The translations under genes and the position numbers were made by a program. Under the pieces are notes generated by a model. That model searched no databases. It was not told the origin of the DNA and saw only the letters and a program-made list of their open reading frames with translations. Positions 1 through 12,270 of a stretch of 64,000 bases of DNA are shown in pieces. Source of the DNA: Eucommia ulmoides (lineage: Eukaryota > Streptophyta > Magnoliopsida > Garryales > Eucommiaceae); the NCBI GenBank assembly GCA_016647705.1, contig CM028338.1, forward strand, positions 24,749,077-24,813,076, given 5' to 3'. How positions within the stretch are numbered: the first letter of the stretch is position 1; each line of letters opens with the position of its first letter.

Positions 1-587
1 AACTACCAGCTGAACCCACTCTAGAACCACTAGCTAATCTTCCCCTTCCAACACCAGTGACCATGCCTAAGGCTTCTCCTATGGCCTACGATTCTGTACC
101 GCCTTCCTTTGAGACCCACACCCCAAATCACCCCCGTCGCTCTACCAGGGTAACTCATCCTCCACATTACCTTTCTGATTTTCAATGTTTTTCCACTATA
201 CTTCACATGTTTGAGCCTCAATCCTATAAGAAGGCTAGTACTAATTCTTTTTGATAGAAAGCAATGGACGAAGAACTTCAGGCCCTCGCCAAAACTCATA
301 CTTGGGATATTGTTGATCTGCCCCCTGGAAAAACTTCTATTGGGTGCAAATGAGTGTTTAAGATCATGATGTTTTCTGATGGTTTTGTTGAACGATACAA
401 AGCCCAACTTATTGTCAAAGGATTTGCTTAGGAATATGGCATTAATTATGAAGAGACGTTTGCTCCAGTGGCGAGGTTAACATCTGTCTGTACACATCAT
501 GTCATCACCGCCATTCGAAAATCGACTTTTTCAAATGGATGTCAAAAATGCATTTCTCAATGGCGATCTTTTTGAGGAAGTCTATAT

Positions 588-1718
588 TGATAGGTGGAAT
601 TTATCTATATATATTTTGGTAGTTTTCGAGTGTTTTTTTTTTAATGTTTTAATATGTTTTGGTATAAATCAAGTGTTTGGGATGAAAAAGGATGAAAATG
701 GCTGAAAATCGAGCAAATCGGTGGGACGTTAGTGGAGAAATGGTCGAAAAGATTAAAGAAAAAAAACGCAGCCTCCACCCCCAACACAGCAGGCACATTT
801 TTTGGACTCCCTTGAGATCTCCAAGGCATACCAACAAGGAGAGATCATCCATTTGAATAGGAGAAATCTAGATCGGAATGGAAATCATAGACACGGAACC
901 GTCAATTCTTCAAACAACAACTATTTTCCTTTATTTCTCACTTTATTTCTTAAACCCTTATTGGCATTTGATGTTGTTTATCTTGTTTATAGTTGAATAT
1001 TAGGCTATGGCCATATGTAGCTAACATATATTGTCTAGGATTTGATGTAGTCCATGAAAACATTGTTTGTATAAATCGATGTTTTGTTAACGGTTGTTTA
1101 TTTTTGTCCGATTGTGTTTACCATTTTATTACTTCCAATATATGATTGTTATGATATATTGGTTGGTTTGAGAAATTGGGGTTTGACACTCGGGAGAGGT
1201 AACCCTAGATTCGGACTTGGGTTTAAACACAACGCGACGATCGAATGACTCGGGAGAGTATTAGAAAGTGTGTAATCTGTAAGGTTGGGGTGAGACTCAT
1301 GTGATCAATGTCATTAGACGCTAGATGGGGATATCGGCGTTGACACGAAGTCGTATATTCATTCACTTTACACTCGAGAGATGTAGTGTGTGAGTTTTTG
1401 ATACCTAGATTGTCGAATAGTTTAAATACCGTTAATGTAAACGAGATTGAAACAAACATGTTTAAGTTAACAAAGTTAATCCCTAGACAATATATTCCCA
1501 TTAACGTCACTATTAGTATTTTTGTTTTGTTTTGTTTTGTTTCTTTAAACAAAAATCTAAATTTGAGTCGCCTAGATAAAATTCGGTTATGACAATCGTG
1601 TTACTTAATGACAATTTAATCCAATCCATGTGGATACGACAACCTTACTCATCACTATTATATTATAACTTGATCTGTACACTTGCGGTGAAAATAGCGA
1701 CGTAATATTCTGCTACCA
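588..1718 (+). repeat. 5' LTR of gag-only copy A
   Basis: This is the direct repeat of 4467-5862. It starts TGATAGGTGG and ends GCTACCA, directly before the tRNA-Asp-type primer site. Confidence 0.85.
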
Positions 1719-1724
1719 AGTTTT

Positions 1725-1742
1725 TGGCGCCGTTGCCGGGGA
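1725..1742 (+). other. Primer-binding site of copy A, tRNA-Asp type
   Basis: The sequence TGGCGCCGTTGCCGGGGA lies 6 bp after the LTR end. The same site is present, more worn, in copies B (19320-19337) and D (50088-50105). Confidence 0.85.
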
Positions 1743-1856
1743 TTGGTTTTTAAATTGTTGTTGATATTGTGAATAAACAACTTGATTTTAATTTAGGCAT
1801 TTATTTTGTTTATAATTTTTAGTTTTAGTTTTTTTTTTCCTACAGGGTACTTGAAG

Positions 1857-2760
1857 ATGTCTCATCAACAAGTACTGTTGCATTTCTTTCAACGTGATTC
1901 TGAGCCGTTTTATTGTGCTTGGGATCGATACAAGGAGTTGCTAATCCAGTTCCCAAACCATCATTTTCCGAGGGAGTATCAACTACTGAACTTCCTCGAT
2001 AGATTACTAGGCGCAACAAGAAATTGGGTTGAAGGAGGAAACAGTGCTACCTCTTTTGACCAACTAACTGTGGATGAAGCCTATTGGTTGTTTGGAAGAC
2101 ATGGCGGAGTTTGATTATCAGAGTTGAAATTATTTAACAAGCTACCAAAGCTTGGGGGATGGTTCCAACATTTCGGTGCCATGGTTTGACACCTCGGATC
2201 AAAATGTGGAGTCTTCCCCCACCTTGGAAGAAATGTTCGTTGAATTTATGGGGGAGACTCAAGCTTTCTGGAGGGAAATGAATGATCGTCTGAACGAGCA
2301 TGAGAATCGTCTTGACAATATTGAGACGATTTGCGTTGAAATTGACGCGACCATAACATCTCATGTGATGCAAATCGGTAAGCTAATATGTTTTATTGAG
2401 GCCGAGTCAAAAGTGGTGGCACTGAGCGACACACACGCTACATTCATCGTAAGCCACCAGGAGGAACCGGAAACAAACGAAAGGAACTTGGGAGCATTCA
2501 ATGATGATTTTTCGAATGAGACGGAAACCCAAGCATAGATCAATGATTGTGATTCTTCACCATTTAAGATCCGCTATGTGATGCCACCATCAATCCAAGA
2601 CGATCACATTTATGACGATCCAATGTGGCTCACTTGTCCTCCATTACTTCCAACTTCGTTCATTCAAGCCAATCAAGCACATGAGACGGAGCAGAGTCGA
2701 GTTGAAAATATGGGCCAATTATTGCCACATCTCGCTAATCTTGAGGGCGTTATAAACTAA
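1857..2760 (+). pseudogene. Gag-like remnant of copy A
   Basis: The N-terminal part resembles the plant retrotransposon gag domain: an FYCAWDRYKELL helix, a PREYQLLNFLDRL segment, then FDQLTVDEAYWL. It is followed by an acidic, helix-rich stretch with a repeated ENRLDNIE-type coiled-coil flavour. It is homologous to the gag-like regions of copies D (50219-51050) and E (59771-58780, minus). No zinc knuckle is visible. It is a fossil with several breaks; it would have formed the particle shell if ever active. Confidence 0.7.
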
Positions 2761-2858
2761 GACCTATATATTGTGTTGTATGACACATACTGTGGGCGGA
2801 AGCCGCTTTTTGACGAGCCCTTCTCCATGTCAAGCCAAGGATATTAAACCAAGCGCTT

Positions 2859-2876
2859 CTTGGGAGGCAACCCAAG
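2859..2876 (+). other. Conserved hairpin downstream of gag, copy A
   Basis: CTTGGGAGGCAACCCAAG is a 6-bp perfect stem with a 6-nt loop, about 100 bp after the end of the gag-like region. The same hairpin is in the same relative place in copies B, D and E. Confidence 0.75.
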
Positions 2877-4466
2877 TTTTCAAATAAATTAATCCATTAC
2901 AGCCGACTTCATTCGGAGGCGAGATTATCTCACCTCCTAGGTACGTGTTCTAAACCTCCTTCGTCGTCATGTTTTATTTCAATTGTTGAGATCGATGTTG
3001 GGTCGTTGTGGACACTGCCCATTTTAAGTTTGGGGGTGATGTGTAGTATGTTAGTATGTTTTTGTTTTTGATTAGTTATGTAGTTTAAGTTTAAATGTTG
3101 TTTAATTTAATTGTATGCATGATTGTTTAGTTTAGTATAAGTATGTTTAGGTTTTTAGTTGTTATTGTTGTGTGCTGAGTTTTGTAGTTCATCTGGGCCA
3201 TTACCCAATGATAAGTATATCCCTTAGTTGTTTATCGAGGTCGAGCGTAATACTCATTCATGTGTGTTCTGTGTGCTTGACATCTTATTTTAGTAAAAGT
3301 TATTGTGGATCTTAACTTGCATGATCACTTAAACTCAATGTACTAGCTATCTAATTGATTTAATGCCGATTATCCGTTAGCCAAGTTCATAACAATAGGG
3401 ATTCTAGAACCTGATTTGGGGGAAATTCTAGGCAAAATCCTAGGCAAAGTAATTCAGGAAATATGATTTAGGCATTCATTTTGATCACTTGAGCGCGTTT
3501 GAAGCCTACCATGTAATATGTTTTACCCCTCGTTACCTTGTCGAAGTCTGTAAGCTATTTCAATCCTGAACATGTAACAAATATCCAAGCCAATAAAACT
3601 TTTTCCAAACCTATGTCGCTAAACCTAAGGCACAATTAGAGTCAAAATCAAGTGAGCATTTGTATATGCTACTTGAAGTGAGCGGTTGGGTTTTGGGCAA
3701 ACTTTTGATTGGTTCGGTATTCAAGTACTCACTTGTCATTTTTCTATCGTATTTCCACACTCGTTAAATTGTACATATCAAATAAGTTTGGGGGTGTGTT
3801 TGTTTAAAAAAAAACACCGTAAATGTATTGATACAGTTTTATTTTTGTTTGTTTAGACAAATGAGTACTACGTTTTAAAGTGTTAGTTCAGAGTTGCTTC
3901 AAATCGATCTTTGGGGTTATGAGTGTGATTGAGTCAAGCGTTTTGCCTTGGGTATCGTTAAGTTAATAATGTTAACCTATTTTATATTCCCGATATACCC
4001 TTGGCTATTTAACAAAAATCAGACCAAGTCCTATTGATCTTTTTGAATTTTCAAGCCTACATTAGTGGAAAGTAGAACCCAGTCAAGCATATGGATAATC
4101 CTATACCTTTTTGGTTTTAAGTCATGAACTTTGATGGTAGATAATCCAATCCGGTCTTTGGATGGTTGTATTATTGAGTTTTCGCACACACTTGAAAAGA
4201 ATCTAGAATGACGATTACCATTATTGAATGTTAAAATTCTAGAATACCACATGGTGCGTTTTACTTCTGAACTTGATATAATTGAAGGCCGTTGAGGGAA
4301 AATGTTTTGGTCAAATAGTTGAATTCAAAACTCACACGTTGTTATGTTTAGTTTGTTTGTGTTTTTATTCCTTGTTTAGTATTTTGTTCATTTTATAGTT
4401 GTCTTTGTTTATTTTAGTGTGAGTGTTTTGCTCGAGGACTAGTAAAATTCTACGTTTATGTGTATT

Positions 4467-5862
4467 TGATAGGTGAAATTTATTTATATATTCTCAAGCC
4501 GATTTTGGTTGTTTTCGAGTGTTATTGTAAAGTTTTAATATGTTTTAATTCGTTTTTATTTGTTTTGGTATAAATCAGGTGTTTGGGACAAAAAGAGATG
4601 AAAACGGTTGAAAATCGAGCAAATTGATGGGACGTCGGTGGAGAAATGGTTGAAAACATTAAAGAAAGAAAATGCAGCCTCCACCGCTGCAGCAGTGAAA
4701 ACTACCGCTGCAGCGATCAAAAGAATAGAAACTTTCTGCTTAACCACCACTGCAGCGATGGTCTCCACCACTGCAATGGTGCTTCCCACCGCTGCAGCGG
4801 TCAACTGCCAGAAACCTACTGACTTCCCACTGCTGTAGCGGTTCGACACCAGATGGCTTAAATATTTTGGGATATTTTCTTAGATATTTTGGATCCCTTA
4901 ATATTCCCTTCTTCCCCAACACAATAGGTATGTTTTTGGGACTCCCTTGAGAGCTCCAAAGCATACCAACAAGGAAAGATCATCCATTTAAAGAGGAGAA
5001 ATCAAGATCGGAGTGGAAATCACGGACGTGGAGCCGTCAATTCTTCAGATAACGGCTATTCTCCTTTATTTCTCTCTTTATTTCTTAAACCCTTGTTGGT
5101 ATTTGATATTGTTTAGCTTGTTTATAGTTGAATATTGGGCTATGGTCATGTGTAGCTAAACATATATTGTCTAGGATATGTAGTCCATGAAAATGTTGTT
5201 TGAATAAATCGATGTTTTGTTAACGGTTGTTTATTTTTATTCGATTGTGTTCACCATTTTATTACTTCCAATGTATGCTTGTTATGATATATTAATTGGT
5301 TTGAGAAATCGGGGTTTAACACTCGGGATAGATAACCCTGGATTTGGACTAGGATTTAAACACAACGCGACGATCTAATGACTTGGGAAAGTATTCGAAA
5401 GTATGCAATCCATGAGGTTGGGGTGAGACTCATGTGATCAGTGTCGTTAGACACTAGATAGGGACATCGGCATTGACACGAAATCACATATTCATTCACT
5501 TTACACTCGGGATAGGTAGTGAGTAAGTTTTCGATACCTAGATTGTCGAATAGTTTAAATACCGTTAATATAAACGAGATTGAAACGAACACGTTTAAGT
5601 TAACAAAGTTAATCCCTAGACAATATATTCTCATTAACGTCACTATTAGTGTTTTAGTTTAATTAGTTTAGTTTAGTTTTATTTCTTTAAACAAAAATCT
5701 AAATTTGAGTCGCCTAGATAAAATTCGGTTATGACAATCACGATATTAAACGATAATTTAATCCAATCCATGTGAATACGACAACCCTACTCATCACTAT
5801 TCTATTAAAACTTGACCCGTACACTTGCGATGAAAATAGTGACGTAAAATATTCCGTTACCA
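4467..5862 (+). repeat. 3' LTR of gag-only copy A, with U3 palindrome array
   Basis: The LTR begins TGATAGGTGAAATT. About 215 bp in, 4680-4850 holds repeated copies of the palindrome CCGCTGCAGCGGT and variants, followed by an AT-rich TATA-like stretch (TTAAATATTTT near 4858). Confidence 0.8.
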
Positions 5863-6640
5863 TATATGCATACCCCTCCCGACTTGGCTGCCCCTCAAAA
5901 TAAAGTTTGTCGCCTTCGCCGTGCTCTATATGGTTTGAAACAAGCTCCACGTGCCTGGTTTGCCAAATTCAGCACTACTATTCATTAGTTTGGATTTACA
6001 CCTAGTGCTCATGATTTGGTTTTGTTTATTCGCCATAGTGCCCACGCTATTATCCTTCTTTTATTGTATGTGGATAATATGGTTATTACTGAAGTTGATC
6101 TACATGGTATTTCTGAACTCAAAAAATTCCTCAGTGGCCAATTCAAGATGAAAGATCTTGGCGTGCTCACCTATTTTCTTAGCCTCGAAGTCTCATCTGG
6201 TTCTAATGGATATTTTTTCTCTTAGACCAAGTATGCCTCGGATCTCTTTCTAAGGTTGGGATCACTGACTCAACCACTGTCACTACTCCTCTCGAGCCGA
6301 ACGTCAGACTTACCCCAACCGATGGTTCACCTCTTTAGGATGCCACTCTAAATTGTCAACTAATTGTAAGCCTTGTATATCAATCTGCCAATTCAGCCGA
6401 TCAGACAACAGACATTTTCACTAAGGCTCATTCACTCGGACACTTTTCACTCTCTAGTTTCTAAACTCAAGTTCACCTCCCATTTACTGTCTTGAGTTTG
6501 AGGGGGGATGTTAATATAATAATGAGCTTGACCCATTAAGGAAAATTCCTAACCCTCACTTCCCCTATAAATACTTGTGTATAGCATTGTATTCTTTGTA
6601 TCTTTTCTCATACTATTCAATATATCATTCATGTTCCACA

Positions 6641-8339
6641 CTTCTCAAAAATTAAGTAGTGGGTTGATTTTGAGAGATCCACCCACAAAATGCATGTTAT
6701 AGGGCCTAAAATGTGTCGTCCTTGTGAATAGGGGGGGACTGCCAACAAGAAAACCTCTTGGCATCCTGGAAGACTTCTTCGCGCATCCAAAGTTTCATGG
6801 ATGCATAAATGGCGCTTCCTATATAAGGCAGCTCCCCTTTATTCCTAAAGACAACTTTGGACACGTAGACATCTATTCTCCCTCTCTGCTCCAAAGTTCT
6901 GATATATTTCTCCACTCTAAACCATTATAAACCTCTCCCCTCTTACCTTAATTACTTCATCTCAAAGGAAAAAAAAAAAAAAAAAAAAGAAGAAAAAAAG
7001 AAAGAAAGAAGAAGGCCAAGAACAAAGATAATCTTTTGGAAGATTAAATTCTTCATTCCCATAAACAAGGTACGTTCACTCTATAACCCTTTTTTTGTTT
7101 AGCAAATCTCAAATGAATAATAAATATTTGTTTAACATTCTCTTGTCATGTCCTAAAAAATCCTCTTACGGAAATTGTGTAGTTATACTCCCTTGTGAAT
7201 ACAATGATTTTCTATGAGAATAAAAAATAAGTCTAAAATTAAAATCACATTCTTGATGGCACTTGTGAAGTTGGACTCCCCAAGTTGATATAATAAAATC
7301 TCATAAGAATTAAAAGAGTAAAAATTAAAACCTCATTCTTATGGTGAGTATGTAGTTGGACTCCCGTGTGGGTATAACAAGAAATCATAAAAATTAAATT
7401 CATTTTACAAAAGTTTGCCCAATGTTTATTAAACTGAAGACTAAGTTTTTGGTGATTATATATTTCAAGTATTTATTAATATTGTTGTCATAATTTATTC
7501 TTGTATTCTTGTTGCTGTCATTACAAAAGAGAAAAAACTAAAAGAACTAAAATAAAAATTTGGTTTATTTCCCTTAAGTTATAAGAGGATATATATTATT
7601 TTTAGCTTAAACTCTAATTAAGGGATAGTTTTTCCAAACCATTATTTTGATTTTCCAAATGGAGTAAAATCTCGAAATACTGGGTTTAGAAAAATATTTT
7701 CCCAAATTGGATTTTAAGTTAGAAAAATTGGCCATTCATCATAATCTCCACCAAGTAGGCTTTGATTTGAATTTCTTACCATCAAAATACTTGAAATGCA
7801 TCAAAATTGCATGGAGAGTCATTTTTTTGAAATCATGTATTGCAAATCATGTTTTCCAAAAGATCAAAATTTTCCAAGAAAATCAAATCATATCATATAT
7901 TTTATTATTATTATTATTTAATAAATAATGTTTCCAGAAATTTTTTTTTAAAAATCTCTAAAAAAAAGATCAAGTTTTTTTTTCAAAAAAAAAAAAAAAG
8001 GAAAACAAAAACAATCAAAGATTACTTTTAAAAAATTTCATTTTCCCAAGTAAACTTTTTTCTTTAACAAATCAGAAAAAATAAATAAATAAAGACCTTT
8101 TTGTTATATCATTTTTCCGGAGTCAAAATTTTGGGTCATTTCAAAAATTACAGTGACCTAGCACATCAATTCAAGTTAATGCTAGGTGGTGACTATTTTT
8201 CTTTAAAATTCGGTCCAAACTACTTTTCAAAACTCCAACACGTACAAAGCCCAATCTATTTTTTAAGTACTTTTTTTTTTCATTCAAATGTGTGTCAAAT
8301 TACACATATTTGACAAGCGAGTTTCTTCGAGGTGTGTCA
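6641..8339 (+). repeat. Probable Ogre/Tat-like LTR (plus strand), left boundary uncertain
   Basis: The right end is supported. 8339 ends in GGTGTGTCA and is followed by a primer-site-like sequence at 8342. The last 200 bp (GTGACCTAGCAC, ATGCTAGGTGGTGACT) match, in reverse orientation, the LTR end at 48245-48480. A TATA-like ATTATAAACC lies near 6925, before a polyA-rich tract (6968-6989). Between 7180 and 7370 there are three loose copies of a roughly 80-bp unit containing AGTTGGACTCCC. The left end is not clear; no LTR start was found next to the Copia boundary. It is a broken fossil. Confidence 0.4.
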
Positions 8340-8341
8340 AC

Positions 8342-8359
8342 TGACGACTCTGCTGGGAT
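8342..8359 (+). other. Primer-site-like sequence of the Ogre/Tat-like element
   Basis: TGACGACTCTGCTGGGAT is close to TGGCGACTCTGCTGGGGA, the kind of primer site seen in Ogre-like elements. A matching but reversed site is at 62725-62742. Confidence 0.5.
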
Positions 8360-9369
8360 GACTATAGGATCAAGCCTAAGATATCTAATCAAATCAAGTT
8401 AAACCAAGTCTAAACATTTTATGTGGTTAATTAATTACTTTGTTATTCCTTACTCTTTTAAATTATTTTGTAATAAGGGTGTGAGAGTTGGGTTTACTTT
8501 CCGTATTTACTTACATGCCTTTACTTCCCTACTTTTACTTGCCATGCATACATTGTGTTATAATTGAGATTCCTTTCCAGACATGAGCACCTTGTATTTT
8601 GCATCCACAATACCCCAATGATGATAATATTAGGAATAGATAGAAGTACTTGTAAGTACATCTGGCCGTATTGGTTTATCCACCGAGACTAGTATTGAAA
8701 GCATCTCGCTTGGATCGCCTACTTAAGATGGTTGGACCTATGGGACACTAGAGATCTAAAGATTTGGGAACTGAGTCTTTTTTTTAAAGATGTATTAGTT
8801 GAACCCATGAACCTCATATAGTGACCCTAGGCTAGAATATTGTCCTAAAACTTTAAGAGGACACTATAATGTAGGGCATGGAAGGGGATTTCAGTTATTG
8901 CATAATTCATGCATGGAATACTTAAGAGTTTGGAGCCAAACAAGTTGAAATCCTTAGTTGACATAGATCTAGTCAGCGAAAAGGAAATTCCATCTACTTT
9001 TTTCTTTTTTTAAAAAAATAAAAAAATAAATAAAAATACAATAACCTCATCATTTCATTGATTGCCAAAACACAATCCATGAAGTAAATGGAAATTCATA
9101 TTTTGTCCCATTCATACTTCCTCAAAGTTAAGGATGTTATACTTGGGTGGGTTCAAACTACCATTTCGCAATTTATGTCGATTTAACTCTTTGACTAAAA
9201 TAGAGGTCAGAATCTTCTTCCCTACCGGCAATTCCAAGCAATTTCAAAGAAAAGTTCGATAGCAAGGCAAGACAATCATCCTAGAAAAGTTCAAAATCTA
9301 AAGAAAAGTCATCCAGCTTAGTATATTTGTCCATACTTCACTTTACATTTCAATTTTTGATGTAGGAAT
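8360..9369 (+). other. Leader or internal remnant of the Ogre/Tat-like element; no coding region recognised
   Basis: This non-coding stretch follows the primer-like site and runs to the Sirevirus-like insertion at 9370. It is AT-rich with no long frame. It probably continues at 16264 on the far side of the insertion. Confidence 0.3.
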
Positions 9370-11312
9370 TGTTGATTCTAAGATTTTGATGAATAATTAA
9401 CTGTTGATATTTTGGTGGAACTAATGGTTTGTTAAGTGTTTCAGTTAATTAAGTTTCAGTGATGAAGATGCGATGATAAATTATGAATGAATGCTAAATA
9501 ATGATGTCAAAGATGATGAAGAATTAAAAGTTTAAATAAATTAGGGAAAACAACTCAGGTGAATTTCAACTCTTAATATTCCAATTAGGAACACACACGG
9601 CACAAAAAAAAATTATTATTTATGTGTGTTTTGCTAAGATGAAATTATTTGCTCTTATGTGTATTTGGAAAGAAATATTTATAATTGACTAAAATGGAAT
9701 TTAAGAAGTTAATAGAGCTTATTTAGAAAAGAAAAATGGTTAAAGGGATGAAAACGTAAATAAAACTGAGTTAAAAATGAGTTCAGAAAATAGATCCAGC
9801 ATGCATAAGTCGACTGGTAAGTTGACCGGACCAAACAGGTGAAACTCTTTGTATCTTTAAGTTAACAGGTAAGTCGACTGGTGAAAAGAAGATGAAATCT
9901 CTGTATCTCTAAGTCAACAAACATGTCGACCGGTGAAGGTAAATCGAACTCTCTGAATCTGCAAGTCGACAGATAGGTCGATCGATGAATGCAACAGCTT
10001 TGGCTTGGCTATATCTTGAATCTAACAGTCGACTGACCGGTCGACTGAGGGCGCTATTTCAGGATAATGAGGATTCTGAATTCATATCTAAAAGTAGCTG
10101 GTTTTGGTTGGGATTTGTGAGAGATTTAAGGGTTCTTATGATATTTAAGATATGCTTCACCTATTATTTAAATCCTATTAAGTTGGTTCATTAACTTTTA
10201 ATGTTTCTCAATTTGGTACATAAAATTGTTTCTATTCTATTTAATTGAGATTGAGAAATATTTGGAGGACTTACTTAAAAGATATAAAAATCCATTTATT
10301 AAGTGAATTGAACAAAAATAAAGTCATAATGATATACGGGGTCTAAAAGAGCATTTAAATGTCATGACACATGGGAACTAGTCGTTAGAGAGCTTATTTA
10401 TTTCTCATATATATATACCTGCATTTTTTATGTATGAAATCAAGAGAAGTGAGCTAAAGGAGAAAAGATCATATTGTGTTGTTATAGGAGTTATTTTTCT
10501 GAGATTTTGTGAGAGCTATTCTAAGAGACGATCTTGAGAATCATTGTTAGTAATCTTTGCTGCTATCGGATCTGAAGCAACATCGCTCTATTTATTTTTT
10601 CTGTGAATTCCGGGTGAGATCTTTTCAATTACTTTTTATTTGTGCATTATTTGTTAAATTGTTGGAAATTGATCTTTAGAAATTATTTCTCATTTTTATT
10701 TAATAAATTATTTTATAAACAATTTCTTGAATCTGATTACGTGATCAATTTTTTGCTACCCATATTTTGTTTAAAATTAGATGTTTCAATCTCGCACTTT
10801 TCTATCACTAGACTTGGGATATTAATCGAGTTATGATTTATCTGGGGTGGTAGAAGCTTCGAGTAAGATAATCTACTTATCAATTTGTATTGGTGAGTAG
10901 TGTGATGGATTAAATACTGTTGAGGATATTTAGTCAAAGGGTAGCCGATTTTAGTCTCTTCTTGTAAAGAGATTGAGGTAGTAATTCTTCCTGAATAGAA
11001 TTGGTTTTTTGAGTAAATTTTGTAACGATTCAATTCTTATCGGGTAAAAAGATATTTGGAGTGTTGGTGAGGTTTGATTCTTTTACCTTAGTATTAAAAA
11101 GAATTAGGTTATTCTTTAGCCTGTAAAAAGTAGAAGTTTTTCCTTAGCCTGTGAAAAGGATTTTGTAAAGGTTGATTCTGAGCCTGTAAAAGAATCGGTG
11201 TAAGGGTTTGGTTCCTACCTTTAAAGGGATCTTGAGTATTAGTGGGTGCGACTCTCCGTGGGGCTCGGGGGACTGAATTAGCCAAGAGTAGTTTGGTGAA
11301 TCAATATAAAGC
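9370..11312 (+). repeat. 5' LTR of the Sirevirus-like element
   Basis: It aligns with 14241 to about 16055. The array of GTCGAC-centred palindromes is at 9805-10052 and a TATA run (CATATATATATACC) is near 10406. The clear match to the 3' LTR stops near 11312. Confidence 0.7.
9805..10052 (+). promoter_or_regulatory. U3 palindrome array (GTCGAC type) upstream of TATA
   Basis: Six or more copies of AAGTCGACTGGT, GTCGACCGGTGA and GTCGACTGACCGGTCGAC-like inverted motifs lie here. The TATA run is about 355 bp downstream. The same motifs are in the 3' LTR at 14675-14815. Confidence 0.6.
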
Positions 11313-11337
11313 TTGTGTAAAAATCCATTCTGTTGAA

Positions 11338-11592
11338 AATGAGTGCAGTACCAAACAAAGGCAAAAACGTTCTTCCTGAATCGGTTCAAAGAATTGTTGT
11401 TCCTAAGAAAGAAAAAATTAAGGTGAAAAATCAAGTATTGGTGGAATCAAAGGATGCCAAGTCAGAAATTAGTAATCCACCAAAAGTACACACACCACTT
11501 GCTCCCAAAGATGATCCAGGTATGTCAAAAATTTTAAAGTTTAAGTTTATTAATTTTGTTAGGGAGACTAAGCCTATTCATTTTGAAATTTA
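11338..11592 (+). other. Short lysine-rich open frame inside the Sirevirus-like element
   Basis: This frame of about 85 residues starts MSAVPNKGKNVLPESV just after the 5' LTR. It is rich in K, P and V, and has no recognisable domain. Its position resembles the start of a Copia gag, but no gag motif was found. It is a fossil part. Confidence 0.3.
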
Positions 11593-11607
11593 GATGTTTG
11601 CAATACA

Positions 11608-11630
11608 TGTGTGTGTGTGTGTGTGTGTGT
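11608..11630. repeat. (TG)n microsatellite
   Basis: An uninterrupted run of about 11 TG dinucleotides. Confidence 0.95.
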
Positions 11631-11705
11631 TTAAATGTGTGAGTAATTAATTTTTTTTAAAATTTATGTGGATCAAAATAAGAGGTAAAAAATTGAGTTA
11701 AGTGG

Positions 11706-11960
11706 ACCAAACTAGGTTTAAATGCACAAAATCAAACAAATCAGAGTGAGCAGTCGACTCATAAGTCGACCGATAGTTTCAGGTTGAATATCGAGAGTCA
11801 CGCTGAGTTCAGCAGTCGATTGCCCTGTCGACCAAATTAGGTTTAAATGCACAAAATCAAACAAATCAGAGTGAGCAGTCGACTCATAAGTCGACCGATA
11901 GTTTCAGGTTGAATATCGAAAGTCACGCTAAGTTCAGCTGTCGATTGCCCTGTCGACCGA
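11706..11960 (+). repeat. 125-bp tandem duplication carrying GTCGAC palindromes
   Basis: Two near-identical units start at ACCAAACTAGG (11706) and ACCAAATTAGG (11831). Each contains AGTCGACTCATAAGTCGACC and CAGTCGATTGCCCTGTCGAC-like motifs. Few differences separate the two units, so the duplication is recent relative to the element. Confidence 0.85.
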
Positions 11961-11985
11961 TCCTATCAGGATATAAATATCTTGA
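11706..11985 (+). promoter_or_regulatory. Internal promoter-like block: palindrome array plus TATA before the 12271 ORF
   Basis: The GTCGAC palindromes are followed by GGATATAAATATC near 11970, about 300 bp before the ORF start. The layout copies the U3 design of the same element's LTRs, although this block is internal. Promoter function is inference. Confidence 0.4.
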
Positions 11986-12270
11986 CTTCTTTATTTCATT
12001 TTATCCGAAGCTTAAAACCCTACTTCTCTAAAACCCTTTATCACCCAAGTTCGTTTAAGCCTAAATCTTACGAAATCAGTTCGTTTTGGCTCGGATTTGA
12101 AGAATTTCTGGTTGAATCAAAAGGTCTAAAGCTAGGATTTGAGTATTGGAGGCTAATTTCTTGCGAAACAGGTTGGTTTGTCCTCTCTAACTCTAGGGAT
12201 TCGGTTGGTTTGTGGTTTAGACTTAATCTCTTGTGATATTTTGGTTGAGTTGTTACAGATTTGTGTGAAA

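Larger units (their letters stand above)
588..5862 (+). mobile_element. Gag-only LTR retrotransposon, copy A (TR-GAG/Athila-derived type), nested in Copia pol
   Basis: The element starts TGATAGGTG and ends CTACCA-like, and is flanked by a perfect 5-bp duplication (tatat, 583-587 and 5863-5867). The 5' LTR is 588-1718 and the 3' LTR 4467-5862. A primer site, TGGCGCCGTTGCCGGGGA, lies at 1725-1742; it matches the 3' end of tRNA-Asp as used by Athila-type Gypsy elements. The only coding remnant is a gag-like region (about 1857-2760) with the FYCAWDRYKELL and FPREYQLLNF features of Athila/Tat gag. There is no trace of protease, RT or integrase in the 1.7 kb that follow. The LTRs differ clearly by eye, so this copy is older than copy B. 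It is broken with several breaks. Gag-only plant elements of this design have been described as TR-GAG; placing it there is inference. Confidence 0.85.
1..6640 (+). mobile_element. Ty1/Copia retrotransposon fossil, 3' part (pol and 3' LTR), split by copy A
   Basis: The left edge of the window lies inside pol. The stretch before the reverse transcriptase has the typical RRSTR plus PPHYLSDF motif. RT motifs follow: FAPVARLTS near 460-485, MDVKNAFLNGDL near 535-570, and, beyond the inserted element, [15 protein letters not shown] near 5910-5960 and the YVD motif near 6067. An RNase H/C-terminal tail with ADQTTDIFTKA follows near 6395-6430. A polypurine tract (GAGGGGGGA) ends at 6508, and a short 3' LTR of about 130 bp starts at TGTTAATA (6509); its TATA-like CCCTATAAATAC lies near 6565. 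Short LTRs of this kind fit the Ale/Retrofit side of Copia (inference). The element is broken, with many breaks plus the 588-5862 insertion. Its 5' end is outside the window, so LTR divergence and target duplication cannot be read. Confidence 0.85.

Noticed and set aside
30-407. 125-codon minus-strand frame at the left edge
   Set aside because: Shadow of the Copia pol region on the plus strand.
1725-1742. tRNA-like sequences
   Set aside because: These short matches are primer sites complementary to tRNA 3' ends, not tRNA genes. No tRNA or rRNA gene was recognised in the window.
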